Shown here piece by piece: positions 41,236 through 52,100 of a DNA stretch of 64,000 nucleotides. Under the pieces are notes generated by a model. It made no database searches. It saw only the letters and a program-made list of their open reading frames with translations, and had not been told where the DNA came from. The stretch covers positions 57,601,869 through 57,665,868 of the forward strand of contig NC_081554.1 of assembly GCF_963082655.1 (NCBI RefSeq), read 5' to 3'. Source of the stretch: Stomoxys calcitrans (taxonomy: Eukaryota; Arthropoda; Insecta; Diptera; Muscidae). How positions within the stretch are numbered: position 1 is the first letter of the stretch; each line of letters starts with the position of its first letter. The position numbers and the translations under genes were made by a program.

Positions 41236-42144
41236 ATCATTATGGTATGTGGCCGATTCCTCTACTTCAACGAAAATCTTTCAGGGAGCATGGACGAAGC
41301 TGTCTGCATTGACAGGCTTAGTGTAACTGAGCCAGTACTTTTCACCAGCAGGCGAAAGCTGGGTGTTTTTAGGAAACCAGTTCTTGATGGAGTGTAGCTG
41401 TTGATCTCTATCTAGAGCCCAAGAAAATTGGCTTGATTCTTGGATGGCACTATAGCGCCTGAGAGGCTGAACGTCTGGGGCCTTATTCTCGCATCGAAGA
41501 ATAATTCCGTTCCGCAAGTACATTGGATCGTGGCTTGCAATTGTAAGTTGTCAAAAAGTTATCGATTTCGGGAAGAAAAAAAAAATCGATCTGCCGAGCA
41601 TATTTTGCCATCTCAAAGGTAAACAAAGTAAATGGTGGTTGTTAAAAAGTGATTATTAGAACAAAAATAAATAAAAACACAACTAAAACAATAAGTCATT
41701 GTTTTTTAAAAGATATGTTACAGTTTTTACGCAATAAATGGTTGTTTTATGTGAAAGAGGATTTAAAAAAGGTAGCTTACGTCGCGTCCCTCTAACACAG
41801 CCAACAGTGCTTCTTTGTTTTTTACGGGCAGGAATAAGGAGAACAACTGCCAAAGTACAATGTACAATTGGATAAGGTAAGAGGCTCTTCCTTGAAAAAA
41901 TATCCTGCTGCATTAATTTAGTGGTTAAGCGACACAATTCTTGGTTTGGTCATGTTTTTAGATAATTTGCTTTGCCAAATTTGGTTAAGCACAAAGATAA
42001 CTTTTGCCCAAATTTATTATTATAATCATAATTTTATTTTATAAAATAAATGCTTCGAAGTCCTATTTTTTGTCTATTGTCTTGAAAAGAGACGAAAATT
42101 TGTTATTTACGATTGTTCAGAGTTGTTTATTCCATAATAATGCT
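41236..42144. other. Intergenic DNA without identified genes
   Basis: Short open frames on both strands lack family signatures. Between two retroelement copies; composition becomes AT-rich after 41580. Confidence 0.35.
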
Positions 42145-42290
42145 GGCGACATTTGTTAGATGTCGCACTGCGGCAGGCCGTTCGGACTCGGCTATAAAAA
42201 GTAGGCTCCTTATCATTGAGCTTATACTTGAATCGCGTAGCACTCATTGATATGTAAGAAGTTTGCCCTGTTCCTTAATGGTCTACCCAC
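42145..42290 (+). mobile_element. tRNA-derived SINE, 3' fragment
   Basis: Has 'ctggcgacatttgtta', 'gttcggactcggctataaaa' and 'cactcattgatatgtaagaa'. The tRNA-like head is missing. It directly precedes a mariner transposase relic. Confidence 0.65.
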
Positions 42291-42374
42291 CAACAAATGC
42301 AGCCGAATCTTGGCGAAATGCAAGAAGTAGCTATTCGCACCTTTAATGGTTACACGTAAGACAAGAGCCCTCTA

Positions 42375-42775
42375 AAGTTTACCTCAAATCGGCCAAAGTA
42401 AATGCGGCTTACTGTCGGGAAAACATAAAGGAAGCTACTTTGGAGTATTCGGCGGCAATAATTTCGGTCGTAGACATTGGACGTGCCAACTAGACTCGGT
42501 ACCGTCAAATAAAGCATGTGTGATCCTAGAATGACTGAAAAATCTTGTTCCTCGTTTCATCTGGTCCACACTGTTGCTGTCCAATTCGCCAAATGCCAAT
42601 CCGATGGACTTTTCTATTTTGGAAATATGCCCCACCATCGATGCGTTTAAGAAAACTATTGCACGGGAAAGGACAAATTACAGGCAGATTACATACGTGC
42701 AGCTTGCAACTCGTTTTTTTACGACATGGAGCAAATTTCAAGGTAAAAGGTGTTCATACTAAGCAAAAGTGAAGG
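42375..42775 (+). pseudogene. Mariner-like transposase relic, C-terminal half
   Basis: Frames read KVNAAYCRENIKEATLEYSA and, further on, NPMDFSILEICPTIDAFKKT, ending RFFTTWSKFQGKRC. The order VNAxYYRE...(S)PNxNPMDFS...K matches the C-terminal half of mariner transposases of the kind with NPMDF. The central catalytic block is lost or frameshifted. It is a different lineage from the mariner at 15289-16155. Confidence 0.65.
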
Positions 42776-42904
42776 GTTTCAGAAATTAAGATTACTTCCA
42801 AACATTTATGTCCTTTAAAACAACACAAACTAATTTGGAACAAAAAATTTGTCATTTGAATTTTTAGCACTTGTATCAACTGCCCTGTAAATCTAAATAA
42901 CACG

Positions 42905-43830
42905 CATTTGTTAGGTTAGGTTAGGTTTAAGTGGCAGTCTGTCATCAGACTCACTTAGACGTTTTCGTCCATTGTGGAGGAAGAAGGAAGATACCTTCTA
43001 GTTCCTACCGTTGAACCATCCAGATCGCTTAAAAAGTCCCAATAACTGAATGTTCACATCCGCTAAATCAGACAGGCTCTCAAAGATGTGAGAACCCAAA
43101 GTTGAACTCCTTCTGACTGCTAGTGCGGGACACACACACAGAAGGTTTTCTATAGTCTCTTCTTCTTCGATGTCCTCACAGCTTCTGTCGTTGCTGGTAA
43201 CCTTCAGTCTGTCAGCATGTATTCCGATTAGACAGTGTTCTAGCCAATGACAACAAAGCAGTAGAACTCTTCACGTCTATATCAGACCACATAGTTTTGG
43301 AGTGTTCACAGCCCCTCTTTGTGACCATCTATCATCCGTTGTCCTTTGGGTCTGGTCCTGAAAATTTAGCTTACATGTCGCTAGAGACAAATCCACAGAT
43401 TCCAGTATATCTGAAATATGAAGGGTAGTTCCTAGTCTCGCAAGCTTGTCCGCTTTACAATTCCCTGGGATATCTCTATGGCCCGACACCCAGAACAGGT
43501 GAATTTTGCAGTGTTCAGCCATCTCGTTGAGAGATCTGCGATCAGGGATTTAATGACTGTCTGAGAAGATATTTTTGCCAATAGTCTTAATGACATTATA
43601 TCTTAGCCATTCCACCACTTCCTTAATTGCAAGGATATCCTCTTGATACACACTGCAGTGGCCGGGTAACCTTTTCGATATGACCAGTTTTAGATCTTTA
43701 GGTTACACCCCAAAGCCCACCAGGTTGTTTAGTTTGGAACCATCCGTATAGAAGTCTATGTTACTTCTGTTACAGGGATATCGTAGTTCCAATCGGTTCT
43801 ATCAGGAATAGTGGAGGGGAAAATGCACTT
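42905..43830 (-). mobile_element. Jockey-like LINE 3' part (RNase H and tail)
   Basis: Minus-strand frame 43522-43277 reads HLFWVSGHRDIPGNCKADKL followed by ARLG: the RNase H C-terminal block (WVxGHxxIxGNxxAD). The downstream frame has SFQDQ-like remains and the 3' end at 42911-42926 is TTAGG-like on the plus strand. It pairs with the copy at 1290-2930. Confidence 0.8.
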
Positions 43831-44574
43831 GACAGGGCGCACTCCCATTTTTTTTTTTTTTTTTTAATTTTTTACACCCCCTCCAATTTTCACCCCAGGA
43901 GAACGAATCTGAAGTCTGAATTTGGAGCAAAGGCCTCATGGACCCAACTACGTGGTCAAGTCCCCCTCCGCCTTGGGGGAGGAATTGTCGAGTAGATTAC
44001 GAAGAAACTGTGGTAAAATTGGTCCATACAAGGAGTAACTTTTGTAGTTGGCGCCAGTATTTGAAAAATATGGTAAAAAATCAAAAAATCGAGGTAAACA
44101 TTTTTAATTTTTGCTATATATAAAAATTTTACTCGTTCACGTAAGCCGTAATTCGACCCTTGGTATATATTTACATGGATATTGTGAATATGCATGGATA
44201 TTGGGAATATATACGGATACTGTGAATATACGTGGATACTGTTAGTAAGTATCGAACGCGTTGTTTTGTTATCAAACGTGAAATTTAGGGTGTCAAACAT
44301 GTGTGAACTTTTTCATGTGCATTTATGTATGCAAACGAACATTTACTTTGTGCCATGTCGAACAGTAGCAAATGTTAATAAAGGGAAGTTATGCAGCGCC
44401 AGTGTGGTCTCATCAGATTTGTGACACGCAGTGAAATAATATTCAGATCTGTCAGTTCTCATGTGAACCACTTCCATCAGTGCGAAAACATAACTAGATG
44501 CTGTCTAAGTAATACCTTTTGGGCTGTAATAGCATAGAGTCTAAAAAAGTCTTAAGGTAGATCTACATGATCTA
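43831..44574. other. Spacer with poly-T and short repeats
   Basis: A T run (43851-43865) begins the interval. Near 44170-44240, 'tggatattg' and 'tggatactg' units recur four times at about 15-20 bp spacing. No gene seen. Confidence 0.4.
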
Positions 44575-45030
44575 GAGCGTGAGGTTCGGCGCTACAAGAG
44601 AGAGAACCTCTAGATCAAGCAGGTCTAGACAACATTCATGCAGACACCGTAGCAGATGCGGTAAATGGCTACCGGGTGAATGTATAGTTCTTGGAGAACG
44701 ACTGCCTCCCATTGCGCCTGAAGAAATTTACCTCCCCCGGCAAACCAGAGTAGTTCTGGCTCAATTACGTTCCGGCAGATGCAGTCGCCTCAACTCCTAC
44801 AGAATAAAGATTGATATCGACGTGCAAGATGTATGTTCCGATTGTAACCAGGGACCGCACGATACACGTCGCCTGTTTAACTGCTCAGCAAGACCCACTC
44901 GACTCAGACCCAGATCCCTGTGGACGCACCCCATCTTAGTCACAGAGTTCCTGGGTCTTAACACTCAACAGATTCAAGCAGACGAATGATAGAACAAAAC
45001 AAACTGCTACAACAATAACAACAAGGGAAG
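44575..45030 (+). mobile_element. LINE ORF2 C-terminus with CAA-type 3' tail
   Basis: The frame to 44989 encodes LPRQTRVVLAQLRSGRCSRL, then CSDCNQGPHDTRRLFNC: the C..C....H....C segment at the end of jockey-like ORF2, uninterrupted here for about 100 codons. The stop at 44987-44989 is followed after about 12 nt by 'actgctacaacaataacaac'. This is the best-preserved LINE end in the window; the 5' part is truncated at about 44575. Confidence 0.78.
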
Positions 45031-46186
45031 TTGCAGTATTATGAAGCATGTGGAATAAGCATGAACTGGCACAATACACTTAGCATCCATACTCATCGAA
45101 CACTTTATCATTCTCTGATGCATTTCATGATGTACAAAAAAAAAAAAGAACTGGAAGAACGGAACTATAATACTGGGACAGCAGCACTTGGCAGATGAAT
45201 GGTTCCTTCGTGTCAGTTCGATGCATAGAAACTATTAACAAGTGTTTGAGCATCTCCTCATTAAAGTTGAAGACAGTTTATGTTCAGTTCAGTCTTGTTC
45301 AACTCGCCTACAACGAGGTGTCGCTCTGCAAATCGACTATCGAGTCATTGAACTAAAACTTAAAACCTCTTTAGTGGAAGCTTAATCTTCTTCGATGAGT
45401 TTAAACATTTACAAACTGCTTTCAAGAAAAATACTGGAACCATTTAAATAAAATTAAAAATTTATTTTTCTTCTCATTTCATAAAATTTGGGATTTCAAA
45501 TGATTATTTAAGTTTGTTTAATAATTGAAATACAGATTTTGTTGTTGTGTTTGTATATATATATGCATTGTTTTCTTTCTAAGAAATTGTCATTTTTATA
45601 TATATTACCAAGCGAATATTACAATAACTGCCAAATAATGCAGTTATTAAAGAAATTCTTTTCATAAATAAAAACTTATATGGGAGAAGCGGAAGAAAGG
45701 CAGACTTCTTATTATTTACACATACATACATACATATATGTATATTTTGTATAGGTATAGCAATAAACGACTGTTTAAAATATTGAACTATATTTATGTA
45801 TATTTTGTTTTGTTGTGTTTTTTTTTTTTTCAATAATATATAGTATGCATATTGTTGTTGTTGTATAAAAAAGTGATGATTTTATAAAGTTAAAAAAAAA
45901 ATTATAACATCATAGTATATATCAAAACAAAAACAAGCTCCTAAAATATTAAATACATCAATCATATCATCAAATGAAAAGTTGTAATATTGTTTCAGTT
46001 GTGGGTGGTGCAGTGGAACGAATATGTCTTTTCGGATATTCATATATATGAATTGGGACGCGATAAATGTTTCGGATAACGTTTTACAACAGTCGAGGTC
46101 GAATGCTGCAAGCTGTTGTTGGTAGTGATGGAGTTGGTTGTTATATTGGTGGATGTATCGGAGTGCGGATGATAATCGCCTGATAA
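45031..46186. other. Spp 3' flank, AT-rich
   Basis: Downstream (minus-strand sense) of the Spp stop at 46187-46189; it presumably holds the 3' UTR. Simple-sequence stretches include 'acatacatacatacatat' near 45720-45735. No independent gene is supported. Confidence 0.4.
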
Positions 46187-49100
46187 TCATTTAGCTTTTT
46201 TAGACTCCTTCTTTTTGTTGCTGCTGTTTTCCTTGTTCTCTTTCTTTTCTGGCTTTTCCTCGGGATGATCTTCATATCTAGTATAAGAAAATTTCATTAT
46301 TATACACCACACACATGGCCAGCATAACACTTTACTTACGCAAATAAGGTCCTAAGTTCACCGCGCACTATAGCAACCAATAAGGGTGTACCCATGCAGG
46401 CAGGAACCAAATACAACAAAGCTGGTTGGGCATGTTTAAAGACATGCATTACAAAAATGGTGGCCATTAGTCCCACGAAATATGCTGTCAATGTCGAAAG
46501 GAAATAGATGCGGTTTCTACGCTTTGTGCTCTGATCAAAGCGTAGCAACAATGCTATGAATATGCCAGGAATAACGATATCTCCCAAACCAAGCATAGCA
46601 AAATTGGAGGCGCTCAAGCCATTGGTGATCAGATCCTGTGGAAAGACTAGCTTAATGGGTGCTTCAAAACTTTTGGCCACGGTGACCATAACATTTGTAC
46701 CAAACACCCAAAAGATGTCATAGAAGAACAATCCACATAATAGGATGCATCCAGTCACGACATTGTTCAAGTGTAACATTTCCACGGCATTCACAGCAAA
46801 AGCTATCCCAAACAGATTATTGGCTATCCAATGTTTTTTCAATAGATACCAAACACCAATAGCAGTGGATAGAACTAGACACACAACGTCGTGTGTGGAA
46901 AATTTGTAATTAATGAGATCTTCCTTATTTTTACCTTCACCTTTAGTAAAGTGTATTTGGAATGGTATTTTTGGCACAGCGGCTGGCACCAATGAATGCA
47001 CTACGGGACTGAGCAAATGCGCCAAAGCGATGACGCCCAAAAAGAAGAAATATACAGTCAATAAGAGATTAATATGATCCTTCGAGAACACCTTGAAAAA
47101 TGTGTATAAACCAAAAAGAGATATGGACGCAATGATGGGGAAAAACAGGGCATCCTTCTTTGTCATGGTATCCACCTTTTCACCGGTTATCTGAAATAGA
47201 AAAATAAAAATAGAGTTAAATTGAAATTTATGTTTGGTTTATGAATAAAACATGTTATGCTATAACTAGCAAAGTCCATCTGGGTCAACCATTGAATATC
47301 CACAACCCTATTAAGCCATTTGTAATCTTATCAGCGTTTCTGGATTTGTATGCTTGTATGCATTTAATTGGTAGCAAAACCGCTGAAACCATTTTCTTCG
47401 TATTTTTTACCGAACCTGCAAATTATCCAAGTATGAGGTCTTTCAGCTAAAGGTCCAACTCCATTTAAACTCGCTGAGGCCCATAAATCTCTATCAGGAC
47501 AATATGGAAGCATAACAGATTTCGTTGTGAACTGTCGGGAAAAAAATTCTACTGGTAAAAAAATGTGTCACAAAAGCACACGGACACAGAGTTCCGAAAT
47601 TCGCTCCGAATTCTATCAGAACTGTCCTAACAGTTAAAACAACGAAATATGTGAAAACCAATCACAAACAGACAACATCCGAAACGGAGTCCAGACGTCG
47701 TTCCGAGTTCCATCCACCATCCAAAGAAAAATTAAAAAAAATCTTTACGGCATGGCGTCCAGACATCGTTTAGAATTCTTTTAGAAATGTCGGAATACAA
47801 ATTCCTACAGACAAACATTGCAGAAATAGTTCAGAATTCCTTCCGAAGAATTATTAAAAAAAAACCAAACGAAAAGACGTTCAGACATAGTCCAGATTTC
47901 TTTCGGAACTGTCGGTACTTGTCGGAAGGTTTCAGAATTTGTTCAGATTTGTTTGATATTGAAGATTTGGATTGCTGGGAATGTTCTACGTAAGGTTTGT
48001 GCACTAAAGAACAGCAGCAAGCCACATTAAAAATAAGTCCACACGATAGATATGACGCTCACACCTTATACCAGCAATCGTCAATCGTACCTGATCGACC
48101 CGATGAAGTTCTTCTTCGGCAAGGGTGTACAAAACACTGCTAAAACAATAATCGTTGTTGACGCGTTTGAATATTTGCCACATTCAATGCGCAGAGTCTA
48201 CTCAGAAAAATTGATGAATTATGATATATATTTGAAACGTCAGGAGTCGACATTATCTATTTGTCCGAAACTTGGTTTAGCCCCGCTGTGTCAGATTGTA
48301 TGATTGGTACACATGGTTTTTAAGTTTTTCGAAACGTCAGATGTTCCCATTTAAGGTTGTTCGAAAATCAGACACGAATGAGAAAGTAGAGTCAATATTT
48401 GTGGAAGCAATTGCAAATTCACACAAGTTGCTTCTTAGGTGTATTGATAGACTAAACAAATCCATACCATAAGACCCATTAATAAGCACTTTACTTGATA
48501 TGTCCGTGAATAATTATGAAATTGTACTTGGTGGTGATCTGAATTGGAATCTTTTCCGAGAATTTACACTTATAGATAAAATAAATCATCTGCTATGCCA
48601 ACAAATTTCAAAATGCTACAAATACAAAAAAGAAGTGGAAAACTATATAGGAAATAGGAATTGCTGAAAATACACCAGTAATAAAATTTGGGGATCTTGA
48701 TAAAATTAATGAAGCTTTCATAAAAGCGCCACATAACCTAAATGCCCAAAGCTCATCATTTACCATCACCAACATAGACAGTCCAATGCTGCCCATAGCG
48801 AATGTATTTCCAATGTACTCTTCATTTGAATTCTCATGCGTACACGCCAGAGATGTAGCAAAATGTTGGTAGTCTATTAAATCTGATGCTGTAGGATTAG
48901 ACTCCATAAACTCAAAATTAATCAAAATTATTTTAAAGTTTATACTGCCATTCGTAACGCATATTTTAAATACAATTTTAACAACCAGTCAATATCCAAG
49001 AAGCTGGAAATATGCTAAAGTTATGCCAATCCCCGAAACTGCAAAGGAATATCGACCCATATCAATCCTACCTTTCCTGTCAAAAGCTTTTCAAAGAGTT

Positions 49101-52100
49101 GTTCATCAGCAGATATATGAGTATTTAAATGAACAAAAACTTCTTTCAAGTAGACAGTCTGGTTTTCGACCAATACACAGCTGTATAACTGCACTTTTCA
49201 ATGTCACCGAGGAAGTAAGATCAAGTTTGGATGATGGAATGCTTTCCTGTCTTGTATTGCTAGATCACTCCAAAGCATTTGCCTGTGTTGACCATAGCAT
49301 ATTATGCAGAAATCTTAAACATTTTTTCAACTTTTCAAGTATGGTAATCAAGTTAATATCTAACTACTTACGGGATCGTATCCAGTCTGTCGTTGTAGGA
49401 AATCGCGTTTCCACACCATTGCATATAATGCAGGGAGTTCCTCAAGGGACCATTTTGGGACCGCTTCTATTTTGTATGTATATAAATGAACTGTCAACCA
49501 GACTGACAAACTCAAATATCCAAATCTATACAGACGATATACAAATCTATCTGAATTGCTCAAAGACAGAACTATGTCATGGAATAGAGAAGCTAAACAC
49601 CGACTTAAGAAATATCAAAATGTGGGCTAAGGAAAACAAACTGCACATAAATCCAAACAAATCAAAGTTCATTATTTTTTCAAACCCCTGCCAGCAAGTG
49701 GTGTGCAAATTGTAAATAACGCAATCAAACAGGTATATAAAGCAAAAAATCTTGGTGTAATTATTAATCAAACACTAACATGGAAGGCCCATATCATAAC
49801 GGCGACAGGCAAAATCTTCGAAATGTTAAGAACATTCTATAAAACACATTTATACACACCACAGAACATCAGATCGCTTTTAGCGAAATCATATCTTGTA
49901 CCTACATATACTCCTATATGGCTGTGAGATGTTTAGCCAATGTGACTCGAGAAGCAGAAATCGGTTGGAAATGGCACATAACGCTATAATAAGATATGTC
50001 TATGGCCTAAGGAGATATGCAAGTGTTTCAACTTTTACGAAAAAGTTGCATGGTATCGCATTCGGCGATTTACTTTTTACAACAACACTTTTCATGGAGG
50101 CCACCGTAGCGTAGAGGTTAGCATGTCCGCCTATGACGCTGACCGCATGGGTTCGAATCCTGGCGAGACCAACAGTGGTGGTTTTCCCCTCCTAATGCCG
50201 GCAACATTTGTGAGGTACTATGTCATGTAAAACTTCTCTCCAAAGAGGTGTCGCACTGCGGCACACCGTTCGGACTCGGTTATAAAAGGGAGGCTTAAAC
50301 TTGAATCGGACTGCACTCATTGATGTGAGAAATTTGCCCCTGTTTCTTAGTGGAATGTTCATGGCAAAATTTGCATTTACTTTTAATGATACATAAGTTA
50401 GTGTACAACAGAACTCGTGAAAATCTTCACGCCAAACTTAAAATTGGTAGATCTAGCAGAAGAAATGTAATAGTACCCATTCGCTATCGTTTCCTTATAT
50501 CTGAATGACAATTTTTCTACAATGCAATTCGTCTTTGGAACTCTCTGCCTCCTCATATTCAATTAATTGGCGACACAAATGCTTTTAAGAAAGCTTTATA
50601 TGATTATTTCTAATCATTTTGTTACCTTGTATTTATGGTAAAAATTGTCTACTTATGAGAGGAAACTTATTTATTAATTTGGTTACTTGTTTAATTATCT
50701 TATCTAAATTTTTTTGTTAAATGCGATTATTTTCAACACAAATTTTATTATTAAATCAACTATTGTAACAATCTTATTATTACAAAAAAAGTCACATACT
50801 ATAATTATAAGATTTAAAATCTTGTTGTATGTGAAACTGAAAACAAATAAACAAACAAACTCTCAACGACCAAACATAAAATGTTCCTTCAAATTCGTTG
50901 CCCTATTTTAAGTGTTTTTGCTGATGAGCATAATATGATTTCCAATCATATTTTGCATTTTAAGCAATACGCAGTACGGGCTCACATTGAACGCAACCCA
51001 AGACACACACACACACATAGCAACTATTCAAAGTTATGAGAGCTGAAACTAATGTTCGTGCTTTAATGGCTTGGGAAAAAAAAATTGGAACAGACTGAAA
51101 CAGACAGCACGTACGTCACTGATAAAAGCAATTCGATGGATACCTATCCACAATGTAGTGATGGGGATGGTCTCTGCAATAGCAGCCCAGCATGTAGTTG
51201 TGCCTTCGCACGGATAGGATCTTTGTCTCCTAATGGAGGTGAACCACTTGAGAACTGAGGAGACAGCTCTCTATATTTCGTAGGGCAGCATTCTGACAGG
51301 TCTAAATGTTATTCCACTCCGGCGCCTCCTAATGAAGGTGATCCACTTGAGAGAGCATAAAATGATTTTCAATCATATTTTGCATTGAACGCCACTCAAT
51401 ATACACACACACACATACAGCTACCTTTCAAAGTTATGAGTGGTGAAACTAATTTACGTGCTTTAATGGCTTGGGAAAGAAAAAACAAGTCAGAGAGTGC
51501 TAATTTCGGCCGGACCGAATCTATCTGGTTATATACCGATTTGGACCGTGTCGATTTTTCAGCTAAATCGGACAAAAATTGCGGCTTCCAGGGGCTCAAG
51601 AAATCAAATCGGGAGATGGGTTTATATGGGAACTATATCAAGTTATACACCGATTTGGACGGCACTTTGCTGAGTTGTTGGAAGTTACAACGAAACACTA
51701 TGTGCGAATTTTCAGCCAAATCGGACAAAAATTGCGGCTTTTCAGGGGCTCAAGAAGTCAAATCGGGAGATGGGTTTATATGGGAGCTATATCATGTTAT
51801 ATACCGATTTGGACGGCACTTTTGCAGAGTTGTTGGAAGTTACAACGAAACACTATGTGCAAATTTTCAGCCAAATCGGACAAAAATTGTGGCTAGTAAG
51901 GGCTCAAGAAGTCAAATCGGGAGATCGGTTTATATGGGAGCTATATCAGGTTCTTGACCGATTTAAACCATACTTGGCAGAGATGTTGGAAGTCATAACA
52001 GAACACCACATACAAAGTTTCAGCCAAATTGGTCAAATCGGGAAATCGGTTTCTATGGGAGCTATATCTTAATCTGAGCCTACATCAATATTTATTATCT

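Noticed and set aside
44579..44989. Open frame of 136 codons as a host gene
   Set aside because: The cysteine/histidine block and downstream CAA tail identify it as a LINE ORF2 end.
49023..49715. Reverse transcriptase frame as an active element
   Set aside because: Endonuclease and C-terminal parts are in other frames with stops, and a SINE interrupts it.
51385..52072. Three overlapping open frames of 191, 106 and 101 codons
   Set aside because: They arise from a 154-bp repeat read in successive frames; the peptides are rotated versions of each other and have no start context or family match.
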